A DNA stretch of 64,000 nucleotides from Saprospiraceae bacterium (GCA_020628645.1 JAHDES010000008.1:31211-95210); one strand, 5' to 3'; shown: positions 36,028 to 46,021, counted from the first letter of the stretch. Translations and numbers: made by a program. Notes: generated by a model from the letters alone, not told the origin.

Positions 36028-38646
36028 TTATTCATTAAATTCTTCACCAAACTCTTCTTCGTCTTCTTCATCCATATTTGTGGAGTCTTGTGGAGGGATA
36101 GCTTGATCGAATTCATCTCCAAAGCCCTCATCTTCGAAACTTTCATCTTCATCTCCCCAACCGCCGCCTCGTAAAGCGTTGTACATCTCACAATCGAGTT
36201 CAATGCCTATATCTCCAGCAGGAGTATGAAATCTAGTTTTAGCATCATAATCTACATTTTCATCTTTTTCTATACGATGCATTAATTTTGCAAATACAGG
36301 ACGCGCCATGCGGGCGCCAATTCCTAAACTTAAGGTACGAAAACGTGTCCAGCGATCTTCTCCACCTACCCAAGTTCCACAAATAAGATTAGGTGTGATG
36401 CCCATAAACCAACCATCTACATAATCATTGGTCGTTCCAGTTTTACCGCCAATATCACTTTTCAACCCATGAAAGTTAGGTTGTCCTTGTTGCATTACTT
36501 TACGGAGCATATCAATCATCACAAAATTTCGATAAGGATGAATGGCTGGGTTATTATCTGGAATGCTTTTATAAATTTCACGACCGTATTTATCCTCTAT
36601 TTTTCGAATATAAACAGGTTTGTTATAATTACCATTATTGGCGAAAGCAGTATACGCGCCTGTCATATCAAAAACAGATAAATCTGCAGAGCCTAAACAA
36701 ATAGATGGTACTTCAGGCACTTTTTTAAGTGGTATTCCTACATTTTTTGCCAAATTACGAACAGGAGCAACAGAGCCAATCACCTCTTTCATCAAATAGA
36801 CAGAAACGGTATTTTTAGAAGTCATTAATCCACGATAAAGGGAATATCGTTCGCCTGAATATTCACCATTTGCATTTTCGGGAGTCCAATCTTTTAACAG
36901 GTTAAATGTCCCCTCTCCCTGATGGATCGTATAAGGAATATCATCAATCTCATAGCAAGGTGAAATATTGGTTTGCTCAATCGCCGTTGAATAAATAAAG
37001 GGTTTAAAAGTAGAGCCCACTTGTCGATCAGAAGTAACGTGATCGTACTGGAAATACTTATGGTTGATACCTCCAACCCAAGCTTTTATATCTCCTGTTT
37101 TGGGATCAACTGCCATACTTCCGATTTGTAAAAAACTTCGATGATACTTAATAGAATCTAAGGGGGTCATCGTTGTGTCTTTCTCAAATTTATCATTATC
37201 ATAAGTAAAGACTTTCATCTTGACTTCCTCATCAAAATTATCGAGTACATCATCTTGATACGTATCCCATGCTCTTTTTAGGTCTTTCCAATGTTCACCC
37301 CGCATGACCGTTCGATATTTATCTTGAAGCTTAGTTCCAATCAATTTTTTCTTTACTAAACGACGGAGTGTTCCTCGATCTTCTTCCTCGGCGAGCATGC
37401 GTTCAATATCAATATCCCGAAGGGTAAATCCATCTATAGTAGATTTAATAGTATTGACGATTGCATCCAGTGATTTTTTACGAATGTTTTGGGCACGATT
37501 AGAAGAAAAAATAAATTTATTTAGGCTCCTGGCTCTAATTTCAATTTCTTCATCGGTGGTTTCTTCTTCTCGATAGGTCCACTCATCTAAGTTTTTCCAA
37601 TGATTCCAATACGTTTTTTGGAGCTTCTTCATATGCTCTAAAGCAGACGCTTCCAAATGTTCTTGTATGATAGGATCAATGGTGGTATAAATTTTTAGAC
37701 CATCCCGATAAATGTCAAAAGGTTTTCCATCAGGACGTCTTGTAGAAAGATTTTCATCTTTTAAAATTCGTTTGATTTCTTCACCTAACACCATTCTAAA
37801 ATAAGGTGCTAAACCCGTATTATGCGTACGTTTTGTGAAATTTGTATCATCAAACTCAATCACACGTAAAGAATCGTATTGTACTTGAGATAATAACTCA
37901 TTTCGTTGCATTTGTTTCAATACGACTTCTCGACGTTTCATTGCATGATCTTTATAGCGTTTAGGGTTATACTGAGAAGGATTTTTCAACATTCCAACCA
38001 ACATAGCTGCTTCTTCTACAAATAAATCCGCTTGATCTTTATTGAAATAAACTTCAGAGGCTGCTTTGATACCATCAGCTTCATATAAGAAATCGAATTT
38101 ATTGAGGTACATTGCCATGATTTCCTCTTTGGTATATTTACGTTCCAAACGAACAGCAATAATCCATTCTTTAAATTTTTGCATAATTCGTTCGAAGCCT
38201 GATGCAGGACTACCCGTAAATAATAATTTGGCTAACTGTTGTGTAATGGTACTCGCACCGCCTCGCTTACCCACAAAGAAAATGGCTCGTACTAAACCTC
38301 TTAGATCAATACCACTATGGCGATGATAACGTTCATCTTCTGTAGCAATTAAAGCATTTTTTACATTTGGAGATAATTCTTCAAAGCTAACAGGCACACG
38401 ATTTTCAACATAGTAGCGACCAAAAACTTCCCCATCAGCAGAATACACTTGAGAAGCTGTATCATATTTAGGATTTTCTAATTCTTCAAAGGAAGGAAGG
38501 TCTGAAAACGAAAGGGCTACAAATAGCAAGACTGTACCGATCAGCCCTACAATAGTGGCGATCCATAACCATCGGACAATCTTTTTATGTTTTGGTTGTC
38601 GCTCTGCTCGTATTGAAGCGGTACTTTTTTCTTGTGATTGCTCCAT
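36028..38646 (-). CDS. Penicillin-binding protein 1A-type bifunctional transglycosylase/transpeptidase
   Basis: From the ATG at 38646 (MEQSQEKSTASIRAERQPKH) the protein has 872 residues; a TTG seven codons upstream is less likely. It builds and cross-links peptidoglycan. A transmembrane helix at about 29-50 leads into the GT51 domain with the catalytic Glu in ATEDERYHRHSGIDLRGL and GGASTITQQLAKLLF. The transpeptidase shows S-x-x-K in GSTFKPFIYS, S-K-N in TSKNTVSV and KTGT in GGKTGTTNDYVDGWF. Between them is a long charged insert (about 320-480). The C-terminal 45 residues are very acidic (DEDESFEDEGFGDEFDQ), as in several Bacteroidota PBPs. It sits beside the copy C repeat. Confidence 0.95.
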   Translation of the reverse strand: MEQSQEKSTASIRAERQPKHKKIVRWLWIATIVGLIGTVLLFVALSFSDLPSFEELENPKYDTASQVYSADGEVFGRYYVENRVPVSFEELSPNVKNALIATEDERYHRHSGIDLRGLVRAIFFVGKRGGASTITQQLAKLLFTGSPASGFERIMQKFKEWIIAVRLERKYTKEEIMAMYLNKFDFLYEADGIKAASEVYFNKDQADLFVEEAAMLVGMLKNPSQYNPKRYKDHAMKRREVVLKQMQRNELLSQVQYDSLRVIEFDDTNFTKRTHNTGLAPYFRMVLGEEIKRILKDENLSTRRPDGKPFDIYRDGLKIYTTIDPIIQEHLEASALEHMKKLQKTYWNHWKNLDEWTYREEETTDEEIEIRARSLNKFIFSSNRAQNIRKKSLDAIVNTIKSTIDGFTLRDIDIERMLAEEEDRGTLRRLVKKKLIGTKLQDKYRTVMRGEHWKDLKRAWDTYQDDVLDNFDEEVKMKVFTYDNDKFEKDTTMTPLDSIKYHRSFLQIGSMAVDPKTGDIKAWVGGINHKYFQYDHVTSDRQVGSTFKPFIYSTAIEQTNISPCYEIDDIPYTIHQGEGTFNLLKDWTPENANGEYSGERYSLYRGLMTSKNTVSVYLMKEVIGSVAPVRNLAKNVGIPLKKVPEVPSICLGSADLSVFDMTGAYTAFANNGNYNKPVYIRKIEDKYGREIYKSIPDNNPAIHPYRNFVMIDMLRKVMQQGQPNFHGLKSDIGGKTGTTNDYVDGWFMGITPNLICGTWVGGEDRWTRFRTLSLGIGARMARPVFAKLMHRIEKDENVDYDAKTRFHTPAGDIGIELDCEMYNALRGGGWGDEDESFEDEGFGDEFDQAIPPQDSTNMDEEDEEEFGEEFNE

Positions 38647-38860
38647 AAGATTAGCTTTTTTTCTCAAGTATGAATAACGTTTGGTTTGAACGTTTAGTAC
38701 TTAAACAATCTATCTTATACTCCATTTTTTTAAAAAACGTATCAAACCTAACAAAGATAGTAAATTTCAAAGCGGTATTGTCTCCTTTATACTAAAAAAG
38801 TCTTTACTTCTGTTGAGAAATAAAGACCTTTTTATTTATTAGATAAAATGAATAGTTAAA

Positions 38861-41800
38861 CTATTTCATATACTCTTCAAAAGATTTTAGAACAATTTTA
38901 TCCATTTCACTTTTTTCAAGTTTGACATTCAAACCATTCATACGGGAGCGAAATACATCATATTTTTTATTCACTTCAGCCATTTTTTTACGGACGACTT
39001 CTAACTTTCGCAATTGAGAATCAGATGGCTTTCCTGGATATTGATTAATGCCCAAATATAAGGTAGAAATTTCTTCACGAATAGCTTCTCCTTCATCTAC
39101 ATAAAAATCACCCTCTAAAGAAACTAGGGTTTCTTTAAATTTTTGAGCATCCTCAGCAAAAGTGTTTAGTAATTTTGTAAGTTTTGAGCTGCCTTTAGCT
39201 GCTAACGCTTTTGCTTGATCGTGCATACTTTCTAAAGAACGATATCGGTATCCTAATTGATTGGTTATATTATACAATGCCATAACTGCATTATAACGCA
39301 ATTCGACATCTGCTGCGGAATGCTCAGACTTAGGATCAGGAATAAGTTCAACTTGTTTTTCAAAGGTTTCTTTTCCTTTCTTTACTTTAATGGTGTAGGT
39401 GCCAGCAGGAATTGTTGGTGGAAAAATAGACCCAAAAAGTGCCATACGATTATTAGTCGGTGCAGCTTTAGGATTGGGTAAACGAATGGGTAATTCTACA
39501 ATGTTTAATCCTGCACTTTTTCCTGCGGGCAAATCTCTAATAAATTTACCTTCTGCATCGTACACTTCAATAATCATTTTACCAAAGGTATGGCGACGTT
39601 TCATATAATAAGCAATACTTGCTCCCTCTGATGGATTTTCACCTATAAAATTACCTGCGCCTCCAAACCAAGCACCGCCAAAGCCGCCGCCACTTGATAA
39701 TACACTTGGTTCTTGTTCAAAGAAATGAAGCGTTTTATCTACAATATCAGGTGTAATCTGACGAATAGGTCGAATGTCATCTATTACGTATACGCCTCGT
39801 CCATGCGTACCCATTACTAGCGAATGTTCCCGCGGATGAATGACCATAGCACGAACGCCTACTTTAGGTAAATTATTTTTAAAACGTTTCCAGGTTGCTC
39901 CGCCAGAAAGAGAAATGTATAAACCAAATTCAGTACCTAAAAATAGTACATTATCAGCTTCTAAATCTTCTCGGATACATAGGGCATATCCTTCAATATC
40001 ATCTGTAACGATAGACGTCCAAGTTTCACCTAAGTCGGTAGTTTTGTAGACATAGGGGGCTTTATCGCCTTGTTTGTGAACATCAAAAGTGACGTAGCAG
40101 GTATTCTTATCAAAATGACTGGGTTCAATAGATGTACACCAAGCGTTTTTAGGTAGCCCTTCGATATTTAAAGCAGTATTAGTCCATTTTTTTCCAGCAT
40201 TGCTACTCATTTGTAAATTACCATCATCTGTACCGACCCAGATAATATTTTCATCTTTAGGAGATTCAGCAATAGCATAAATAGTGGTGTTATTTTCGGC
40301 AGTCGAATTATCAATTGATAATCCGCCTGATTTCTTTTGCTGTTGTTTTGATGGGTCATTGGTGGTTAAATCAGGAGAGATTTTAGTCCAAGTATCGCCT
40401 CGGTTTTTACTCAAAAAGAGAAATTGAGCACCATAATAGAGTTTTTCAGGATTGTTAGGGCTGGTATAAATAGGCGTATTCCAATTAAAGCGATATTTAG
40501 GATCGTCTTCTTCTTCTAAGGGTTTAATATCTTTAGTATCTCCACTCTTCAGATTAACACGAACTAAATTTCCACCTTGAGATTCAGCATAGACGATATT
40601 TTCATCTGTAGGATGCCGAACCACAAAGAAGCCATCTCCACCATTTAAGAAATCCCAATCTTTATTTTGAATACCGCCTGTACCTTTTGAAGGCCCTACC
40701 CAAGAACCATTATCTTGTAAACCACCATAAATATTGTAAGGTTCGGCATCATCTACACTTACATGATAAAATTGAGATAGTGGCAAATCCATAAACATTT
40801 CAAAGGTGTACGCGCCATCTAAAGAGCGATAGCCTCCACCATCAGTACCCAATAAAACATGTTTTGAATTGGCTGGATTGACCCAAACGGCGTGAACATC
40901 AGAATGTACGCCACTACCGATAGAACGAAAACTTTCGCCTCCATCTTTACTAACAATGGTATTTAAGCCACATTTATAGACCTTGTTTTCATCACTTGGA
41001 TCAACCACAATTCTGGAGAAATAGAAGGGGCGAACCGTCGTATTAAAATCTTGGCTAATCAATTTCCAATTTGCACCAGCGTCAGTTGTTTTATATAAGC
41101 CTTTTTTATCTTTATTTTCACATTCAACCGAAAGATAAATTACATCTGGATTAGAAGGAGCAAGTCCAATTCCGAAACGCCCAAATTTTCCTTGAGGCAG
41201 TCCATTATGGATTTTAGTCCATGTCTTACCTGCATCTGTCGTTTTGTATAAACCACTTCCCATTCCTCCAGAATTAAAAAAGGATGGCGTTCGGCGATGT
41301 TCCCACATGGCTGCATAAAGAATATCAGGATTTTTAGGATCAATAGCTAAATCAGCACAACCCGTATTTTCATCTACATAAAGGACTTTTTCCCAAGTCG
41401 TACCAAAATCAGTTGTTTTATAAACGCCTCGTTCTTCATTCGCATTCCAAAGGTGTCCTTGTACGGCTACATAAATGGTATTGGGATCGTTTGGATCAAT
41501 TTGAATATTAGAAATACGTTCTGAATCTGGCAAGCCTTTAAATTGCCAAGAAGTTCCTCCATTTATGGTGACGTAAACGCCTGTACCCATTGAGACTGAA
41601 TTTCTTACCCAAGGCTCGCCTGTTCCTACCCAAACGGTATCAGGATGATTTTGATCAACTGCAATATTTCCAATAGACATGGTATGCTCATCAAAGATGG
41701 GGCGGAAAGTAGTACCACCACTAGCAGATTTCCAAACACCACCTGATGCAGAGGCGAGATAAATAATATTTGGATCGGAATGGACGACATCAATGTCGGT

Positions 41801-41941
41801 AACGCGTCCACTCATTACGGCAGGACCGATACTTCTTGCCCGAAGTCCACTCAAGGAAACAGCTTTCATTTGAGCTAGCGTATCTCCAATGACTCCTACA
41901 CATAAAAATGCAATAAAAAGAAAATAGTATTGTTTCTTCAT
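38861..41941 (-). CDS. Secreted BNR/sortilin-like beta-propeller protein
   Basis: A 1026-residue exported protein with signal peptide (KKQYYFLFIAFLCVGVIGDT then LAQ). Residues about 30-690 contain many BNR/Asp-box repeats (S-x-D-x-G-x-T-W-like: SASGGTTFRP, TTDFGTTWEKV, TTDAGKTWTKI, TTDLGETWTSI), typical of sialidase- or sortilin (VPS10)-like beta-propellers. The C-terminal part (about 720-1026) has a FlgD-like beta domain and a helical end (VRKKMAEVNKKYDVF). No sialidase catalytic residues could be assigned, and it lacks a T9SS tail. Bacteroidota encode many of these, often called glycosyl hydrolases without proof; a binding or scaffolding role is as likely. Confidence 0.9.
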   Translation of the reverse strand: MKKQYYFLFIAFLCVGVIGDTLAQMKAVSLSGLRARSIGPAVMSGRVTDIDVVHSDPNIIYLASASGGVWKSASGGTTFRPIFDEHTMSIGNIAVDQNHPDTVWVGTGEPWVRNSVSMGTGVYVTINGGTSWQFKGLPDSERISNIQIDPNDPNTIYVAVQGHLWNANEERGVYKTTDFGTTWEKVLYVDENTGCADLAIDPKNPDILYAAMWEHRRTPSFFNSGGMGSGLYKTTDAGKTWTKIHNGLPQGKFGRFGIGLAPSNPDVIYLSVECENKDKKGLYKTTDAGANWKLISQDFNTTVRPFYFSRIVVDPSDENKVYKCGLNTIVSKDGGESFRSIGSGVHSDVHAVWVNPANSKHVLLGTDGGGYRSLDGAYTFEMFMDLPLSQFYHVSVDDAEPYNIYGGLQDNGSWVGPSKGTGGIQNKDWDFLNGGDGFFVVRHPTDENIVYAESQGGNLVRVNLKSGDTKDIKPLEEEDDPKYRFNWNTPIYTSPNNPEKLYYGAQFLFLSKNRGDTWTKISPDLTTNDPSKQQQKKSGGLSIDNSTAENNTTIYAIAESPKDENIIWVGTDDGNLQMSSNAGKKWTNTALNIEGLPKNAWCTSIEPSHFDKNTCYVTFDVHKQGDKAPYVYKTTDLGETWTSIVTDDIEGYALCIREDLEADNVLFLGTEFGLYISLSGGATWKRFKNNLPKVGVRAMVIHPREHSLVMGTHGRGVYVIDDIRPIRQITPDIVDKTLHFFEQEPSVLSSGGGFGGAWFGGAGNFIGENPSEGASIAYYMKRRHTFGKMIIEVYDAEGKFIRDLPAGKSAGLNIVELPIRLPNPKAAPTNNRMALFGSIFPPTIPAGTYTIKVKKGKETFEKQVELIPDPKSEHSAADVELRYNAVMALYNITNQLGYRYRSLESMHDQAKALAAKGSSKLTKLLNTFAEDAQKFKETLVSLEGDFYVDEGEAIREEISTLYLGINQYPGKPSDSQLRKLEVVRKKMAEVNKKYDVFRSRMNGLNVKLEKSEMDKIVLKSFEEYMK

Positions 41942-41973
41942 GGTTAATCGTTTTATTTTCAGTTCTTTTTAAA

Positions 41974-42011
41974 AAAATAGCTGGCTATTTTAAGTAATAA
42001 CCAGCTATTTT
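41974..42011 (-). terminator. Hairpin after the LolA-like gene
   Basis: AAAATAGCTGGCTATT pairs with AATAACCAGCTATTTT around a short loop, with T-rich flanks on the minus strand. It separates the LolA-like gene (upstream on that strand) from the BNR gene. Confidence 0.7.
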
Positions 42012-42047
42012 GTGAAAAGAAACTCGTCTTTTCAATATAATTAAAAA

Positions 42048-42803
42048 TTATTGTCCTTCAGTAGCTGGTGCTTCTTCTAATGCTGGAAAAGCGTATTCTT
42101 TTTCATCAATATCTACATTGAATTCTACAGTTTCCATAGTCATTTGCATGAAGGTTTGTCCACCTACTTTTTGTTCCATACTAAATGGCATATAAAGACC
42201 ATCTACTTCTTGGTAATCACTGACATACGTTTCCATGGCTTGTCCTTTGGCTGGCCCCGTTTCCATGAAGGATTTGTACATGATAGGCACAAAGTTTTCA
42301 GTATCAAAATAGTAGAAAACGATAGATTCATCTTTTTTAACCATTTTCACTTTGAAGGTTTCAGTACCATCAATTTCTTCTTTTCCTTCAAGAGTAACGG
42401 TATGTCCTTTATCTTTGTAATTGATAAAAGAATCTTCAAATTCTTCTTTTGCCATTTCTTTGGTCATTTCCTCGTCTGCTTTTTGTGGTTTGTCGCCACC
42501 TTGAAATGGGTTGATACTCCACGCTACTTCGCCATCATAAGCTTGGACGATATTTTTATCCATAACATTGATGTCCATTCTAAATTTATTTGGCTTTGCG
42601 CCAATACGGGTAAATGGAAACTCCATGCCTTGCATACTGGATTTTCCTACAACTTTCATAGATGTAATTTTTTGCCAGTTTTCGGCACCACCAATATTTT
42701 CTAAATAAGTATCAACGATTTCATCTATTTCTTGTGCTTGTAGATTGAAGCCAAAGAAAGCAGTTGCTAAAATAAGGGTTAAGACTTGTGTAATTTTTTT
42801 CAT
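42048..42803 (-). CDS. LolA-like outer-membrane lipoprotein-sorting family protein
   Basis: The 251 residues start with a signal peptide (KKITQVLTLILATAFFGFNL then QAQ) and a conserved DEIVDTYLENIGGAENWQKI segment, then a beta-rich half-barrel (KVVGKSSMQGMEFPFTRIGA, NKFRMDINVMDK, IVQAYDGEVAWSINPFQGG, YMPFSMEQKVGG). This is the LolA/LppX-like fold found in many exported proteins of Bacteroidota. It may carry a lipid or lipoprotein across the periplasm; it is not the standard chaperone LolA of the Lol system. The C-terminus is acidic and flexible (EEAPATEGQ). A hairpin follows. Confidence 0.82.
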   Translation of the reverse strand: MKKITQVLTLILATAFFGFNLQAQEIDEIVDTYLENIGGAENWQKITSMKVVGKSSMQGMEFPFTRIGAKPNKFRMDINVMDKNIVQAYDGEVAWSINPFQGGDKPQKADEEMTKEMAKEEFEDSFINYKDKGHTVTLEGKEEIDGTETFKVKMVKKDESIVFYYFDTENFVPIMYKSFMETGPAKGQAMETYVSDYQEVDGLYMPFSMEQKVGGQTFMQMTMETVEFNVDIDEKEYAFPALEEAPATEGQ

Positions 42804-42872
42804 TCTAAATGATTAAGTTATAATGATGTATAAAGACTCAGGATTTTGACCTAAGTTGTAAGATTTAAATTT

Positions 42873-43361
42873 TTACATAAAGGCACAAATCGTGCCTCCC
42901 ATTAATACTAAACAAACGAACCAAAAGCCTACATTTATTGCGATGTATTTCCAGCTTTTTCGTTCAAATAAGGCATTGATCGCAAACATTGGTAAGAAAA
43001 AGAAGATCGTTAAAAATCCACCATGTACCATACCATGTGTAAAAGTTCGATGAATATCGCCATATTTTGCCATAAAGTCGTTTAAGAAAGCTGTTGTTTC
43101 TGGTCCTTCTAAACCTACAAATAAAGAGTAGAGTTGGGTTTGATGAATCACTAATCCAACTAATAGAAGGCTGAGCATTAGACTAAATACATAGGTTAAT
43201 CCAAAAATCAAAAACATATTAGCGCCTTTCATGCTTTCTTCCGTTACACCTGAAGCCTTCATCCAAGCATTATTAAATAACATGGGACTATACCATAGCG
43301 AACCAATGACAAGGGGAATTAATGCAACAGCAAAAATGAGATAATAGTTAAGTTCCATCAT
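42873..43361 (-). CDS. DUF1761 family membrane protein
   Basis: Starting at the first of two consecutive ATGs (43361), it has 162 residues with four transmembrane segments. The N-terminus YYLIFAVALIPLVIGSLWYS followed by PMLFNNAWMKASG is the DUF1761 signature (PF08570). FTHGMVHGGFLTIFFFLPMF and ERKSWKYIAINVGFWFVCLV complete the pattern. Function is unknown. A TTG nine codons upstream is possible but adds charged residues. It is the last minus-strand gene before the divergent promoter region of the PII-Amt block. Confidence 0.87.
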   Translation of the reverse strand: MMELNYYLIFAVALIPLVIGSLWYSPMLFNNAWMKASGVTEESMKGANMFLIFGLTYVFSLMLSLLLVGLVIHQTQLYSLFVGLEGPETTAFLNDFMAKYGDIHRTFTHGMVHGGFLTIFFFLPMFAINALFERKSWKYIAINVGFWFVCLVLMGGTICAFM

Positions 43362-43534
43362 GATTTTCCGTTTTTGAATGTGATACAAAATTTTGACTAA
43401 TGGGATAGATCAGCTACGTTTTGCAATGTTGTGTCTAATTTAGGATAAATTCATTAGTTGATAGAGAATATTTTACGAATACTAGAATTTTGCCGACGAA
43501 ATGGATATAAACTACAATTTTAAGGAGGAATTTT

Positions 43535-43633
43535 ATGATAGGAAGAACCTATAGAATCAAGGAGTTTATTGTACAATTTTTAATGAATATTAAAAAAATA
43601 CTACTTTTTCTAAAATTTATTCTTTTGATATAA
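43535..43633 (+). CDS. Possible 32-residue membrane peptide with Shine-Dalgarno
   Basis: ATG at 43535 is preceded by AAGGAGG (43522-43528, spacing six), which is rare in Bacteroidota. The frame encodes MIGRTYRIKEFIVQFLMNIK then KILLFLKFILLI and ends TAA at 43631-43633. It is short, basic and hydrophobic at the end. It lies upstream of the PII promoter. Chance is quite possible in such AT-rich DNA, and no family is recognised. Confidence 0.2.
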   Translation: MIGRTYRIKEFIVQFLMNIKKILLFLKFILLI

Positions 43634-43757
43634 AGAAATTAATTTTCTGTTTTTATAAAAAAACAAAAATTAATTTGGTCGTTCAAAAAAAGTTGAAAAT
43701 TTGGTGGTGAAAATCAAATGCGAAAAATATTTATATATATCTAATTGAATTAAAGAC

Positions 43758-43788
43758 TTGTAAAAACAAAATCTCTAGCCTATCTTTG
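43758..43788 (+). promoter_or_regulatory. Promoter of the PII-Amt operon
   Basis: TTG at 43758-43760 and TATCTTTG at 43781-43788, separated by 20 bases, match the Bacteroidota -33/-7 consensus well. Transcription would start just after 43793, giving a leader of about 160 bases before the PII gene. Confidence 0.8.
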
Positions 43789-43953
43789 TATTGTTGTTTA
43801 TACATTAATAATAAACATCCAAGCCTTCAACCAAATCATAAACCAAAATGATATTTGCTTTTGAGTAATTTTCCAAATGTTATTTGGTAGTTTATTCAAA
43901 AGAAACTTAAAATAAAATTATCATTTGCTCACCTGTAAATTAAACACTGGTTT

Positions 43954-44292
43954 ATGAAAAAGATCGAAGCGATCATCCGCTCCTCCAAATTTGAAGAAGT
44001 CCGTAATGCCTTAGCAGCTATTGGCGTTAATTTCTTTACCATTATTGATGTAAAAGGGTATGGATTACAGAAAGGGCAAAAGATGATGTATCGCGGAAGT
44101 ATCTATGATAAAAACTTCATTGCACGAATACAATTAGACATCTTAGCAGAAAATGCTAAAGTTGACGAAATCGTAAAAACGATTGTTCATTCAGCTCGTA
44201 CAGGAGATATCGGTGATGGAAAAATTACAGTTTTAGATGTTGCTCATATTACACGCATCCGTACAGGCGAAACAGACGAATCAGCTATATAA
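43954..44292 (+). CDS. glnK: PII nitrogen regulatory protein (GlnK/GlnB)
   Basis: A 112-residue PII signal protein. The fold opens with MKKIEAIIRSSKFEEVRNAL; the T-loop has GYGLQKGQ and YRGSIYD (Tyr that is uridylylated in proteobacteria), the B-loop TGDIGDGKITVLDV and the C-loop RIRTGETDESAI. It binds ATP/ADP and 2-oxoglutarate and plugs the Amt channel when nitrogen is plentiful. The gene lies just upstream of amt, so GlnK rather than GlnB is the better name. The T-loop (KMMYRGSIYDKNFIARIQLD) departs from the E. coli sequence. Uridylylation in Bacteroidota is not established. Confidence 0.95.
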   Translation: MKKIEAIIRSSKFEEVRNALAAIGVNFFTIIDVKGYGLQKGQKMMYRGSIYDKNFIARIQLDILAENAKVDEIVKTIVHSARTGDIGDGKITVLDVAHITRIRTGETDESAI

Positions 44293-44433
44293 AATATTAA
44301 GAATAAAGGGGCTACCCATCTCACATTTCTAACCAAATTATTTCCTACAAGAATCACTACAAGTTTTGAGTAGTACCACTATTCAGCATGGACTTGTCAT
44401 TGTTAAAACTAACTTTTATAAACTTTACTTATT

Positions 44434-45720
44434 ATGGATCAAACGGCTACTGTAACAGCACAACAAGCACTCGACGCAGCCAATGAAGCCGCATTTCTTA
44501 CGAATAATCTTTGGATTTTAGTGGCGACGGTATTGGTATTTATTATGCATCTTGGTTTCGCAACATTAGAATCAGGGTTTGTACAAAAGAAAAATACGGT
44601 TAATATTCTTTTCAAAAACTGTATGATTATCGCTATAGGATTACTAACGTATTTTCTATGCGGATTTAATTTAATGTACCCAGGAGATGATTTTGCAGGT
44701 GGATTTTTTGGTTTTGCAGGATTTGGATTATCGCCCACAGAAGCAGATTTAACTTCAGCCTATGGTGACTATACTTATTGGTCAGATTTTATTTTCCAAG
44801 GGATGTTTGCAGCTACTGCAGCTACAATTGTATCAGGCGCAGTGGCTGAACGAATCAAATTGGAATCTTTCTTAATATTCTCTGCTATTTTAGTAGCTAT
44901 TTGTTACCCCATCACTGGGATGTGGCATTGGGGTGGTGGCTGGTTAGCTGAAATGGGCTTCTATGATTTTGCAGGTTCTACACTAGTACACGCAATGGGA
45001 GGAGCAGCAGCACTAGCAGCAGCCATTGTATTAGGACCACGTTTGGGTAAATATACTAAAGATGGGATCAAGCCAATTCCCGGTCATAGTATGCCTCTAG
45101 CTGCTATTGGTGTATTCTTACTTTGGTTTGGTTGGTTTGGATTTAATGGTGGTTCTGTTTTATCGGCAGATGCAGCAGGTGTCTCATTAGTATTTGTAAC
45201 TACTTCTCTAGCAGCAGCAGCGGGTGCAATTGGTGCATTTGTAACGGGTTATATTTTATTCAAATCGCATGATTTATCCATGGTATTAAATGGTATTCTT
45301 GGTGGATTAGTGGGAATTACGGCTGGAGCCGATCAAATGCTACCAGGTTCTGCAATCTTAATAGGATTAATCGCAGGTATAATTATTCCATTCTCCGTAG
45401 TTTTCTTTGATAAAATAAAAGTAGATGATCCTGTAGGTGCGACTTCTGTACACTTGGTGTGTGGTATTTGGGGAACATTAGCAGTAGGAATCTTTGGCAA
45501 TATGGCAGGAATGGGTCAATTGATTACACAGTTGATTGGTACACTTTCAATTTGTGCATTCTCTTTTGCATTTTCTTTCGGCTTAATGTATGCTTTGAAA
45601 GTAACTATTGGTATTCGTGTAGATGCAGAGGAAGAAGCAAAAGGATTGGATGAAGCAGAACATGGTGCGAGTGCATATCAGGGTATCGAAGCAGTAGCTT
45701 ATAATTATCAAGTTAAATAA
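44434..45720 (+). CDS. amt: Ammonium transporter (Amt family)
   Basis: The 428-residue protein is an 11-helix trimeric ammonium channel of the inner membrane. Family marks: MHLGFATLESGFVQKKNTVN, GMWHWGGGWLAEMGFYDFAG (containing the first of the twin histidines region), STLVHAMGGAAALAAAIVLG, WFGWFGFNGGSVL and GGLVGITAGAD. A short charged N-terminal extension precedes helix 1. The C-terminal tail (VDAEEEAKGLDEAEHGASAY, a PII-sensing element in the family) is present. It follows glnK by 141 bases and is ended by a hairpin. Confidence 0.97.
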   Translation: MDQTATVTAQQALDAANEAAFLTNNLWILVATVLVFIMHLGFATLESGFVQKKNTVNILFKNCMIIAIGLLTYFLCGFNLMYPGDDFAGGFFGFAGFGLSPTEADLTSAYGDYTYWSDFIFQGMFAATAATIVSGAVAERIKLESFLIFSAILVAICYPITGMWHWGGGWLAEMGFYDFAGSTLVHAMGGAAALAAAIVLGPRLGKYTKDGIKPIPGHSMPLAAIGVFLLWFGWFGFNGGSVLSADAAGVSLVFVTTSLAAAAGAIGAFVTGYILFKSHDLSMVLNGILGGLVGITAGADQMLPGSAILIGLIAGIIIPFSVVFFDKIKVDDPVGATSVHLVCGIWGTLAVGIFGNMAGMGQLITQLIGTLSICAFSFAFSFGLMYALKVTIGIRVDAEEEAKGLDEAEHGASAYQGIEAVAYNYQVK

Positions 45721-46021
45721 CAATTTTAGAAAAGTTTAATCTGACGTTGATGTTGAATTCATCATCAATGTCAGATTTTACATAAAAAAAGAGACTTCCG
45801 AAGCCGCTAAACTACAAGAAGTCTCTATCGTAAAAACAAAGATTGTTTCTATAGCACAATTTAGTTAAAAAAGTGCTGTAATGCTTATCAGGAGTTGAAA
45901 ATAATTGAAAGAAATCATTTTTAGCTCATGTATAAGCAAGACGTAAGTCCTTAAAAAAGGAAGCGATCTATTGTTTTTTTAGATTAAATCATCATTCCTT
46001 CATTTAAGAAAATTTTACGTC
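45721..46021. other. Intergenic region between amt and the porin gene
   Basis: About 300 bases containing two hairpins. The first (45738-45779) looks like the amt terminator; the second (45790-45826) has 9-base arms AGAGACTTC/GAAGTCTCT with a 19-base loop. The remaining 190 bases before the porin start show no clear TAnnTTTG box. Confidence 0.6.
45738..45779 (+). terminator. Probable amt terminator
   Basis: AATCTGACGTTGATG pairs with CATCATCAATGTCAGATTTT with one mismatch; T-rich end follows. Readthrough to the porin is possible. Confidence 0.7.

Larger units (their letters stand above)
43362..43953. other. Divergent intergenic region upstream of the PII gene
   Basis: About 590 bases, AT-rich. 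It contains a strong promoter (43758-43788) about 165 bases before the PII start, leaving a long leader. It also contains a 32-codon frame at 43535-43633 with an unusual Shine-Dalgarno-like AAGGAGG. No hairpin stands out in the leader. I see no longer gene. Confidence 0.6.

Noticed and set aside
42144-42704. Plus-strand frame of 186 residues
   Set aside because: Antisense to the LolA-like gene; phenylalanine/histidine-rich composition typical of a shadow.
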